Source of the DNA: Deltaproteobacteria bacterium
GTDB lineage: Bacteria; Bdellovibrionota_C; UBA2361; OMII01
Length of the DNA stretch: 7,173 nt
Direction: 5' to 3'
Assembly: GCA_023262305.1 (NCBI GenBank)
Contig: JALRCK010000001.1
Coordinates: 1 to 7,173, forward strand
Shown in pieces: positions 1 through 5,261 of this stretch. The notes under the pieces are model-generated. The model did no database searches. It was given only the letters and a program-made list of their open reading frames with translations, and had not been told where the DNA came from. A program made the position numbers and the translations under genes. Positions within the stretch are counted from its first letter, which is position 1. Each line of letters opens with the position of its first letter.

Positions 1-48
1 AGCACAGGGATTCCTACCGCATGGGTCGTAGAATTATGCCGCTTACCT

Positions 49-762
49 CTACCGCTCTTGATGCGGAGGGATTGAGGGGGGCGGGGGGGCCACATGGTAT
101 CCGGGTGCCTTGCGTTCCTGGAAATGTCGCAGAAACCACCCAGCTGCAAGGCCCGCAACCGTTTCTAGGGAGCGCCCCTCCTCAAAGAGGTGCCCGGCAC
201 CTGGAATTATGGAGACCTGGCTCTCACATCGCATGACTCTCTGCGCTTTGCGATTGAGGCGCTCAACCTCAGGGTCGTTTCCACCGACGATGAACAGCGC
301 GGGGGCGCGCACTTTGGGCAGCTCGTTCATGGCGAGGTCGGGGCGCCCTCCGCGGCTTACGACTGCGGTAATTGAGTCCCCGAGTAGAGCCGCGGCTCGG
401 AGGGCTGCTGCGGCGCCGGTACTAGCCCCGAAGAGCCCAATAGGCATATGTGGAACGAGCGGTGTGTCGTGCACCCACTCTATCGCGTTAAGCAATCTCA
501 CCGTGAGAAGGTTGATATCGAAACGTATGTTGGAGTCGGTATCTTCGTCGGGAGTGAGGAGATCGAAGAGGAGCGTGCCTATGTGCGAGGCGTTAAGTAT
601 CTCAGCAACAGCTCGATTTCGGGGGCTATTCCTACTGCTACCACTTCCGTGCGCAAACAGAACAATCCCAAAGGGGTTGGGGGGAAGGAAGAGGTTGCCA
701 CTGAGGTCTCCCTCTGGAATCGGTATGGAGACGGAGGTGAGTGCTTCTGATGCTGTTTTCAT
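49..762 (-). CDS. alpha/beta hydrolase, dienelactone hydrolase-like
   Basis: This 237-residue protein has the layout of a small cytoplasmic alpha/beta hydrolase of the dienelactone-hydrolase type. An early strand leads into an oxyanion-side HGSGSSR motif (residues 38-44). The nucleophile elbow is GASTG (112-116, Ser114). The candidate acid is Asp163 in GGNDPEV, and the candidate base is His191 in GAGHLFEE. The complete Ser-Asp-His set suggests an active esterase or hydrolase, but the substrate cannot be read from the sequence. No signal peptide or membrane segment is seen. The start is the ATG at 762-760; no good Shine-Dalgarno precedes it, and there is no better start nearby. The last roughly 18 residues (AP then four prolines, SIPP) lie beyond the usual fold and are encoded by long C runs on the coding strand. 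The gene is divergent from the nfeD operon and seems to stand alone. The family call is firm, the specific function is not. Confidence 0.88.
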   Translation of the reverse strand: MKTASEALTSVSIPIPEGDLSGNLFLPPNPFGIVLFAHGSGSSRNSPRNRAVAEILNASHIGTLLFDLLTPDEDTDSNIRFDINLLTVRLLNAIEWVHDTPLVPHMPIGLFGASTGAAAALRAAALLGDSITAVVSRGGRPDLAMNELPKVRAPALFIVGGNDPEVERLNRKAQRVMRCESQVSIIPGAGHLFEEGRSLETVAGLAAGWFLRHFQERKAPGYHVAPPPPSIPPHQER

Positions 763-814
763 GGCAAGGAGTGTAGACGGGGCTCCTGAAACTGGGCGTG
801 GCGGCCGTCAGGTG

Positions 815-837
815 CTGAGGTTCCTGGAGGACCTTAG
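815..837. other. hairpin in the hydrolase/nfeD divergent intergenic region
   Basis: CTGAGGT (815-821) can pair with ACCTTAG (831-837), with one G-T wobble. A bulged T (822) and a CC/GG extension close a TGGA loop. No T tract follows on either strand, so it is not a clear terminator. It could lie in the 5' leader of the minus-strand hydrolase gene. The rest of the 763-930 gap holds no gene that I can see. Confidence 0.35.
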
Positions 838-874
838 GTGATCGTGGGGGACTGCTCGTCCGCGAATATACTCC

Positions 875-903
875 TTTGCAAGCTCATAGTGCCCGTGTAA
901 AGA
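875..903 (+). promoter_or_regulatory. weak candidate promoter for the nfeD-SPFH operon
   Basis: A TTTGCA box (875-880, four matches to TTGACA) stands 17 bases before TAAAGA (898-903), which is a poor match to TATAAT. It would give a leader of roughly 20 bases before the nfeD ATG at 931. A lone TATACT (867-872) just upstream has a better -10 but no matching -35. Both are by-eye matches in the only gap available for an operon promoter. Confidence 0.22.
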
Positions 904-930
904 TCGATCGGGTCAATCTTATGGGGCGTT

Positions 931-1359
931 ATGGATGCATGGATCTGGTTCGTATTCGGAGTACTGCTCTTTGTTATGGAGCTCTTTGTGTCCACGGGGT
1001 TTTACCTCTTTATTCTTGGCAGCGCCTGTCTCGTGGTTGGCGCTGCTGCGCTGAGTGGGCTGGTAGGAGGCTGGATGCTCCAAGCGACGATCTTTTCCGT
1101 CTCTGCCTTAGCGTTATGGTTCTTCTTCGCCGAGCGACTTCAGACCCTTCTTCGCTCTAAAGAGAAGGATTACACGGGCATGATCGGGCAAACGGCCACA
1201 GCCCGCGAAACCATCGCGAGTGGAGCAAAGGGAGGTGGAGAGATGTGGGGCTCTCCCTGGCGGCTTGAGAACGTTGGCTCGGGCGCCCTCAACGCTGGAG
1301 ATGAGTGTGAAGTGCTCTCGAGTGACGGTCTCGTGTTGAAAGTTAAGAGGAAGAATTAG
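931..1359 (+). CDS. nfeD: NfeD family membrane protein (short form)
   Basis: This 142-residue protein is of the short NfeD type. Hydrophobic segments at about residues 4-24, 26-45 and 49-67 should form two or three membrane helices. A soluble C-terminal domain follows (about 84-140). It opens with GMIGQTATARETI and ends in LNAGDECEVLSSDGLVLKVK, the pattern of the small OB-like beta-barrel of NfeD proteins. The long-form ClpP-like protease domain is absent. Members of this family are typically encoded beside SPFH/stomatin genes, and here an SPFH gene begins 24 bases after the stop. By family knowledge NfeD is an inner-membrane partner of the SPFH oligomer; a direct contact is inferred. The ATG at 931 has only a weak GGGG (923-926) as ribosome site. 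An ATG at 921 is in another frame and was not used. Confidence 0.9.
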   Translation: MDAWIWFVFGVLLFVMELFVSTGFYLFILGSACLVVGAAALSGLVGGWMLQATIFSVSALALWFFFAERLQTLLRSKEKDYTGMIGQTATARETIASGAKGGGEMWGSPWRLENVGSGALNAGDECEVLSSDGLVLKVKRKN

Positions 1360-1372
1360 TAACCCAGCTATT

Positions 1373-1377
1373 AGGAG
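1373..1377 (+). promoter_or_regulatory. ribosome binding site deciding the SPFH start
   Basis: AGGAG at 1373-1377 abuts the ATG at 1378 with no spacer but lies six bases before the in-frame ATG at 1384. The second ATG is therefore the likely start, and the two residues Met-His are dropped. Confidence 0.7.
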
Positions 1378-1383
1378 ATGCAT

Positions 1384-2352
1384 ATGTCTATCGTTCTTGG
1401 GCTCGTCGTTTTTTTAATCATACTGACCGTTTTTAAGGGGGCTGTCATAGTGCCGCAACAGATGCGCTATGTGGTCGAGAGGCTCGGGAAGTTTCATGCG
1501 ACACTTGATGCGGGCTTTCACGTTCTACTTCCGTACTTTGATACGGTCCGGTACCGCCATTCGCTCAAGGAGCAGGTCATCGATATTCCAGAGCAGGTGT
1601 GCATCACGAGCGACAACGTTCAGGTTGCCGTGGATGGTGTGGTGTATGTGAGGGTTATCGACGCTAAGTCTGCGTCGTACGGTATCGATGATTTCATGTT
1701 TGGAATCATCCAGCTGGCTCAGACCACCCTGCGGAGTGAGATCGGAAAGATCGAGCTCGACAAAACGTTCGAGGCTCGCGCACATATTAACTCCAACGTT
1801 GTAACCGAGGTCGATAAAGCCGCTGAGGCGTGGGGTGTCAAGGTGCTTCGGTACGAGATTAAAAACATCACACCTCCTCGCGAGGTCATTACTGCGATGG
1901 AGAAACAGATGAAAGCCGAGCGGGAAAAGCGAGCAGCAATCCTTGCATCAGAGGGGCAGCGGGACTCAGCAATCAACTCAGCCGAGGGTGAGAAGCAACG
2001 GCAGATTAAGGAGTCTGAGGCGAGTATGATGTCTCAGGTAAACCGCGCACGGGGTGAGGCTGAGGCGATACTTGAGGTCGCTCGAGCTACCGCTGAGGGA
2101 TTACGACTCGTCGGCGATTCACTCAAGACGGAGGGTGGGAGGCAGGCGATGGAGCTACGCATCGCGGAACAGTATATCCCTCAATTTGGTAAGATAGCAC
2201 AACGTAGCAGCACCGTGGTGCTTCCAGCTAACCTCACCGATCTCGGGGGTGTACTTGCGATGGCAAAGGGCTTTTTTAAGGGGCAGAGCGGGCCAGTTGA
2301 CGAAGAGCGTGAGCCGCGAAACGGAACAACTCCTGGTCAAGGGTGGACGTAA
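1384..2352 (+). CDS. qmcA: SPFH/Band 7 protein, QmcA/paraslipin type
   Basis: This 322-residue protein (counted from the ATG at 1384) is a bacterial SPFH (stomatin/prohibitin/flotillin/HflK) protein of the QmcA or paraslipin class. An N-terminal hydrophobic helix (about 2-22) anchors it in the membrane. The SPFH domain then runs from VPQQMRYVVERLGKF through DAGFHVLLPYFD, the Band 7 hallmarks, to about residue 175. A long charged, alanine-rich coiled coil follows (about 170-240, with KAEREKRAAILASEGQRDSA). The conserved C-terminal piece carries EQYIPQFGKIAQ and VVLPANLTDLGG, and ends in an acidic, probably disordered tail. Such proteins form large ring or cage oligomers at the inner membrane and are linked to membrane microdomains and protein quality control. 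The gene follows nfeD by 24 bases, so the two are almost certainly one operon. It converges on the 2370-4244 gene with a 17-base gap and no obvious terminator. Confidence 0.93.
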   Translation: MSIVLGLVVFLIILTVFKGAVIVPQQMRYVVERLGKFHATLDAGFHVLLPYFDTVRYRHSLKEQVIDIPEQVCITSDNVQVAVDGVVYVRVIDAKSASYGIDDFMFGIIQLAQTTLRSEIGKIELDKTFEARAHINSNVVTEVDKAAEAWGVKVLRYEIKNITPPREVITAMEKQMKAEREKRAAILASEGQRDSAINSAEGEKQRQIKESEASMMSQVNRARGEAEAILEVARATAEGLRLVGDSLKTEGGRQAMELRIAEQYIPQFGKIAQRSSTVVLPANLTDLGGVLAMAKGFFKGQSGPVDEEREPRNGTTPGQGWT

Positions 2353-2369
2353 AGTCACCGCTCTCTTGG

Positions 2370-4244
2370 TCAGTTCTTGGTCGCCGTGACTGTGTAGTAA
2401 TCGGAGCCAGAGACGGTTCCAACGATCGCTTCAGGAAAAAACGTATAGTTTTTGTCTTTGACCAGGAGCTCGAATCCCGTGTCGAGCGGCACGTTGCGGA
2501 GGTGAAAGTGGCCGGTTATGTCGGTTATCGCTAATCCAAGCGAACCTCCGTCGACGATGATTCCCTCAACGGGGAGTCCGCTTCCGGAGAGGACGATCAC
2601 ACCGGTGATATCAGCTACCCGCTCTGCAGGCTTCTCGATCTTTTCGACACCGCGGTCATGACACATCTCTTCAAGGTCCGTAATCACGCTCTCGACGGTG
2701 GGATTGGTCTCCTTTTCGGATTTGAGCAGCTCCAACAACCCGAGGGCCACCTTGAATATCTCCCTCGCGACCACCTCCGCCCCCATGATCCCCAGGGTTA
2801 CTCCAGCTGCTGCGGAGATGATAGCGGTTTCAAGCGCTCTGTCGAGCTTGCGAAGCACCTCAATGGTGAGAATTTTGTCTGCTGCAGAGTGTATCGCTCT
2901 GAGTAGCGACCGTCCCTGCTCGGCGTGGTTCAGGGGGGTAGTCAGTGAGTCGACCCGTGGGGGTCCGTCTGGTCCGACCGGTCGAGCGAGCTGGTCGCCT
3001 CTGCCAGAGGTGCCGTGCTCGATGCGTGTCATCGATGGTTCGGTGCCGGCGTTCGGTTGAGTTGGTGCGTTTCGGCCCTCCCATTGAACGTCGGTTGATG
3101 GCGGGACATTTCGAACCGGAGGTTCGATGCGGGTATAGTCTCCCGTCGTCCCAACTGCTGATGCCTGTGATTGGGGGCGAAAATCTGGGTCGTTGGACGG
3201 ACGTGGTGTAGTTCTTTCCAGCACTGTTTGCAGGATGTCTCGGAGGTGGTCGGTGTGTGCCCGAATCGAGCCCTGGATTGTTGAAGCGGAGGGGAGCTGT
3301 TCTTGAGAGTTCGGGGCTTGTTGTGATCTTCCCGTGACGTCATGAGTTGTCCCCTGCGGAATCTTGTGGGCTGCATCGTTGGCAAGGAGCTGCTGAATGA
3401 TCCGCGCTGCATCGTTACGGGGATCGTTCAGTATGGCTTGAACGTCTACGGGAGTGACGGGCGCACGCTCTTGAGCGGCAACTTCTCGCCTAGGATCTGA
3501 CGGTCTTTGCTCGGCGGAGGTAGGACCAGGTTCCGCGGGGGAGCGAGTGAGATCACCCTTATCAGCTGCTTGAGCGGAAGGTTGCTTGACAGCACGCTCG
3601 TCTACGACTCCTGTGAGAAGCTGCGAAATTGCGCGTGCTATATCCTCTCTGCGCACCTCGCCAGCCTCGGGTCGGAGTTGCACGGGTTCTCGCCCAATCA
3701 CCTCGCGGCTTCGAGGCTCCCCTGGACGCTCATGGACTTGATGTGGCTTCTCAAGGGGGGCTGTTCGCTCGCCTGAGTGATTGGCATATGGCGAGAGGTG
3801 ACCTATCCATCCTGGAACGGGTAGTCCAGCAGAAGGGGGCTGCGTGAGGGGGCCTAAACCATATCCCGGAGATAGGGGGAACCCACCTCGCTGCAGGGCG
3901 GCATTGAGAATGGCGTCAGCAAGCCGCGTCGCGTCTATCATGTTTGATGGTGGATTCTGTTGGGTGCTGGTTGCTGGAGTGGAATTGGCAGTTCCCGTTG
4001 TTATGCCTTGGGACTGATATCCGCCGCCTGCCCTCCTTGAGTATTCCTGACCCGTTTCGGCTGGAGAGGGAGAGCGGTTGATGTTGTTGTGGGTGTGGGA
4101 GGTTTCCGGACCGCCGCGCATAACTGCTATGCGCTCCAGGAGCACGTCGGCGATGGCAATCGCCTGCGCAACCTCTTGGGAATGATCGTCTACATCGTTA
4201 GTAGTCGTTTCATGGGGGTTAGTCTGGACGGTTTGAGATTTCAC
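2370..4244 (-). CDS. unrecognised 624-residue low-complexity protein with recurring helices and a C-terminal beta-sandwich domain
   Basis: I do not recognise this protein as a whole. Residues 1-440 are rich in Pro, Gln, Thr, Ser, Gly and Arg, and are probably disordered. Short amphipathic helices interrupt them at about 23-42, 104-119, 199-216, 275-289, 330-345 and 440-460. Several share a form like DIARAISQLL, DAARIIQQLL and DHLRDILQTVL. A helical block follows (about 440-510) with an uncharged stretch at 473-489 that could be a membrane segment. Residues 542-623 look like a carboxypeptidase-regulatory-type beta-sandwich: VADITGVIVL, the DITGHFHLRNVP turn, and YTFFPEAIVGTVSG near the end. 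There is no signal peptide. The start is GTG at 4244-4242, because an in-frame TAG lies 18 bases upstream and the next Met is residue 43. The ribosome site is weak (AGGG, 8 bases upstream). Single gene, convergent with the SPFH gene; a scaffold role is only a guess. Confidence 0.82.
   Translation of the reverse strand: MKSQTVQTNPHETTTNDVDDHSQEVAQAIAIADVLLERIAVMRGGPETSHTHNNINRSPSPAETGQEYSRRAGGGYQSQGITTGTANSTPATSTQQNPPSNMIDATRLADAILNAALQRGGFPLSPGYGLGPLTQPPSAGLPVPGWIGHLSPYANHSGERTAPLEKPHQVHERPGEPRSREVIGREPVQLRPEAGEVRREDIARAISQLLTGVVDERAVKQPSAQAADKGDLTRSPAEPGPTSAEQRPSDPRREVAAQERAPVTPVDVQAILNDPRNDAARIIQQLLANDAAHKIPQGTTHDVTGRSQQAPNSQEQLPSASTIQGSIRAHTDHLRDILQTVLERTTPRPSNDPDFRPQSQASAVGTTGDYTRIEPPVRNVPPSTDVQWEGRNAPTQPNAGTEPSMTRIEHGTSGRGDQLARPVGPDGPPRVDSLTTPLNHAEQGRSLLRAIHSAADKILTIEVLRKLDRALETAIISAAAGVTLGIMGAEVVAREIFKVALGLLELLKSEKETNPTVESVITDLEEMCHDRGVEKIEKPAERVADITGVIVLSGSGLPVEGIIVDGGSLGLAITDITGHFHLRNVPLDTGFELLVKDKNYTFFPEAIVGTVSGSDYYTVTATKN
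2373..2621 (-). other. C-terminal carboxypeptidase-regulatory-like domain (residues 542-624)
   Basis: This part of the 624-residue gene encodes the pattern known from CarboxypepD_reg-like modules. A strand (ITGVIVLSGSGLPVEGIIV) comes first, then a turn containing DITGHFHLRNVPLDTGF, then the closing YTFFPEAIVGTVSG. The order and spacing match the common form 'G.V...G.pv.gv.V...g....TD..G.y.l..lp.G.y.l.....Y.F.P....v.v.g'. Such modules are small beta-sandwiches used for adhesion or spacing, usually outside the cytoplasm. Confidence 0.7.
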
Positions 4245-4304
4245 GTTTGAAGCCCTGCACTAGCTAGTTCTGTAGGTGTTATGGTCGGAATTTGGTCTTG
4301 GTGT

Positions 4305-4315
4305 GCCTTAAAGGC
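4305..4315. promoter_or_regulatory. short palindrome upstream of the 624-residue gene
   Basis: GCCTT and AAGGC flank a single A, giving a symmetric 11-base site about 60 bases upstream of the GTG start of the minus-strand gene. Its position suits an operator, but there is no second copy in the window to support that. Confidence 0.2.
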
Positions 4316-4348
4316 GTTGTAAGTAGTTGAAGCTAGGTGACCTTTTGC

Positions 4349-4372
4349 GGGATTTGACGGGGAGGGCGGGGG
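4349..4372 (+). other. putative G-quadruplex motif
   Basis: Four G tracts lie on the plus strand: GGG (4349-4351), GGGG (4359-4362), GGG (4364-4366) and GGGGG (4368-4372), with loops of 7, 1 and 1 bases. This meets the usual rule of four tracts of at least three G with loops of 1-7. It sits in non-coding DNA between two divergent genes. Confidence 0.5.
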
Positions 4373-4560
4373 CGCAGGAGCAGATGGAGGCAGGCGCGAC
4401 TATTGGTGTATCTCCGGGACCCAGGCGAAAAATCCATGGGGTGATTCGGGCCCGTGCGCACACGCGTGGAAAGCGACCTCGCGCGTTATTTTCTTAGTCA
4501 AACGGAGTGCGGTAAGCTGGTCCGCCAACAAATATTCGGTCAACGGGTAGACGAGCATTT

Positions 4561-4597
4561 CTCATGAAGAGAGAGAAGTAGAGCCACATCTGTGGCG
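4561..4597 (+). repeat. left copy of a diverged, hairpin-bearing inverted repeat
   Basis: This stretch reads CTCATGAAG, then AGAGAGAAGTAGAGC, then CACA-TC-TGTGGCG. The reverse complement of 5143-5184 reads CTCACGATA, the same 15-base AGAGAGAAGTAGAGC, then GG-CACA, a short loop and TGTGGCG. Identity is 21 of 24 over the first part, with 15 consecutive identical bases. Here the internal palindrome is the small GCCACA-TC-TGTGGC (4583-4596). Read on the minus strand, the hairpin is followed by the pyrimidine tail TCTACTTCTCTCTCTT, so it could act as a leftward terminator. Confidence 0.6.
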
Positions 4598-4688
4598 AAA
4601 AGGTTGTTCTGCGATCCACTCCTTGCCCGACCGCACGGACGTGCAGGGAGGGGATCGCATGTTGTTGTGAGTCGAAGGATCGGCTCAC
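4583..4688 (+). ncRNA. candidate structured 5' leader: three consecutive hairpins before the 4716 gene
   Basis: Three hairpins follow one another. The first is GCCACA/TGTGGC (4583-4596). The second, 4610-4659, has TGCGATCC (4610-4617) pairing with GGATCGCA (4652-4659). After one A-G mismatch, CTCCTTGC (4619-4626) pairs with GCAGGGAG (4643-4650) with one G-T wobble, and further CG and CC/GG pairs lie above. The third has GTGAG-T-CGA (4667-4675) pairing with TCG-G-CTCAC (4680-4688), nine pairs with one wobble, around an AGGA tetraloop. The ribosome site of the next gene starts 15 bases later. This may be a cis-regulatory leader or a separate small RNA. No known riboswitch class is recognised. 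Strand is inferred from the downstream gene. Confidence 0.45.
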
Positions 4689-4702
4689 CGGTTCCCTTGT
4701 TC

Positions 4703-4707
4703 GAGGA
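4703..4707 (+). promoter_or_regulatory. ribosome binding site favouring the ATG at 4716
   Basis: GAGGA at 4703-4707 is only two bases from the ATG at 4710 but eight bases from the in-frame ATG at 4716. The second ATG has the usual spacing. Confidence 0.55.
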
Positions 4708-4715
4708 TAATGACC

Positions 4716-5126
4716 ATGGTGTACAGAACGCCAAGTGAGTGGATGTTGGGCAGGCTCAGGGCTCTTACGCGCCGCGGCTTTGACTTTAGGGATTTGGTCG
4801 ATGCGATCGAGTTCCGGGATTTCATGCTCGGTGCGTCGGGCGTTGTCAGTGTTGATTGCCAATATTTTGGTCTCGGCTCTGAGTCAAAGGCGATCGAATT
4901 CCTGAACCGGCTTACGGCTGGAGAGGGGGCGGGCGCTCCGTTAGGCGATAAGTTCGCCCTCGCCATTCGGCTCACTAAGGTGGTCCGGGAGAGCGGTGGT
5001 AGCCAACAGCTCATCGATTCGATGAGGAGTTGGCTTAGCTCCCTTGCTGATGACCTCTCCGAGTTTTCCTCGCTCAGGAGTGTCGTTTCGATGCTTCAGA
5101 ATGAGGTGTGGGTGAAACCGACCTAA
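4716..5126 (+). CDS. hypothetical protein, unknown function
   Basis: I do not recognise this 136-residue protein (138 if the ATG at 4710 is used). It is probably soluble and mostly helical: an N-terminal TPSEWMLGRLRALTRRGFDF, a middle segment with a single Cys in VVSVDCQYFGLGSE, then IEFLNRLT and a Ser/Leu-rich C-terminal helical half (LIDSMRSWLSSLADDLSEF). It has no signal peptide, membrane helix or metal-binding cluster. Codon use resembles the neighbouring genes and the frame is open throughout. A ribosome site fits, and a terminator-like hairpin begins 10 bases after the stop, all of which favour a real gene. It is monocistronic, with a structured leader upstream and inverted repeats on both sides. 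A 122-residue open frame on the opposite strand overlaps its start and was judged a shadow. Confidence 0.72.
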   Translation: MVYRTPSEWMLGRLRALTRRGFDFRDLVDAIEFRDFMLGASGVVSVDCQYFGLGSESKAIEFLNRLTAGEGAGAPLGDKFALAIRLTKVVRESGGSQQLIDSMRSWLSSLADDLSEFSSLRSVVSMLQNEVWVKPT

Positions 5127-5134
5127 TATTTTTT

Positions 5135-5175
5135 AGGTAGAGCGCCACAACCGTTGTGCCGCTCTACTTCTCTCT
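5135..5175 (+). terminator. rho-independent-like terminator after the 4716 gene
   Basis: GTAGAGCGCCACAA (5137-5150) pairs with TTGTGCCGCTCTAC (5154-5167) around a CCG loop. Thirteen of fourteen positions pair, with a single C-C mismatch; two weaker outer pairs bring in 5135-5136 and 5168-5169. The pyrimidine tail TTCTCTCTT follows (5168-5176), a less than ideal T tract. The stop codon of the 4716 gene lies 10 bases before the stem. On the minus strand the hairpin is followed by an A run, so it is a poor terminator for the dismutase gene. Confidence 0.65.
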
Positions 5176-5184
5176 TATCGTGAG
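5143..5184 (-). repeat. right copy of the hairpin-bearing inverted repeat
   Basis: This is the inverted partner of 4561-4597. It shares AGAGAGAAGTAGAGC (minus strand, 5175-5161), flanking CTCA at the outer side, and CACA and TGTGGCG around a larger loop. Here the copy forms a much longer stem, because a second GTAGAGCG arm is present (5137-5144). The two copies face each other across the hairpin leader and the small unknown gene. No target-site duplication is visible just outside them. Confidence 0.55.
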
Positions 5185-5261
5185 TCATACATGCCGAGAG
5201 ATGCACCTGACTCTATTAGCTGTGTCCGCCACTATTCTCTAAGACACCTTTAAAGCATGAG

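Larger units (their letters stand above)
4245..4709. other. 465-base gap without a convincing gene, rich in DNA/RNA structure
   Basis: No coding frame here is convincing on either strand. The gap separates the divergent 2370-4244 and 4716-5126 genes and should hold both promoters, but I found no good -35/-10 pair. From left to right it holds the near-palindrome GCCTTAAAGGC (4305-4315), a G-quadruplex motif (4349-4372), a run of adjacent palindromes (4447-4467), one copy of a hairpin-bearing repeat (4561-4597) and two more hairpins (4610-4659, 4667-4688). It has no tRNA-like cloverleaf and no SRP or tmRNA signature that I recognise. Confidence 0.6.

Noticed and set aside
110..841. A 243-residue plus-strand open frame opposite the hydrolase
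   Set aside because: It is rich in Arg, Ser and Pro with no recognisable domain, and lies antisense to a gene with a complete catalytic triad. It is a shadow.
2353..2400. A shared bidirectional terminator between the convergent SPFH and 624-residue genes
   Set aside because: Only GTCAC/GTGAC with a very long loop can be found, partly inside the coding region. No real hairpin is seen.
4245..4709. A known RNA gene (tRNA, SRP RNA, tmRNA, 6S) in the gap
   Set aside because: No T-loop signature, SRP tetraloop domain or tmRNA ends are present. The hairpins match no class I know.
4494..4862. A 122-residue open frame on the minus strand across the hairpin leader and the start of the 4716 gene
   Set aside because: Its composition resembles no ordinary protein, it runs through the structured leader, and the plus-strand gene has the better ribosome site, codon use and terminator.
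4561..5184. A conventional insertion sequence
   Set aside because: The enclosed gene shows no transposase motif and no target-site duplication flanks the inverted repeats.
5182..5213. GAGTCA/TGACTC stem downstream of the dismutase gene, considered as its terminator
   Set aside because: The six-pair stem has a 20-base loop and no T tract on the minus strand, so it is not convincing as a terminator.
5222..5247. GTGTC/GACAC stem just after the dismutase stop
   Set aside because: Only five pairs around a 16-base loop and no T-rich tail.
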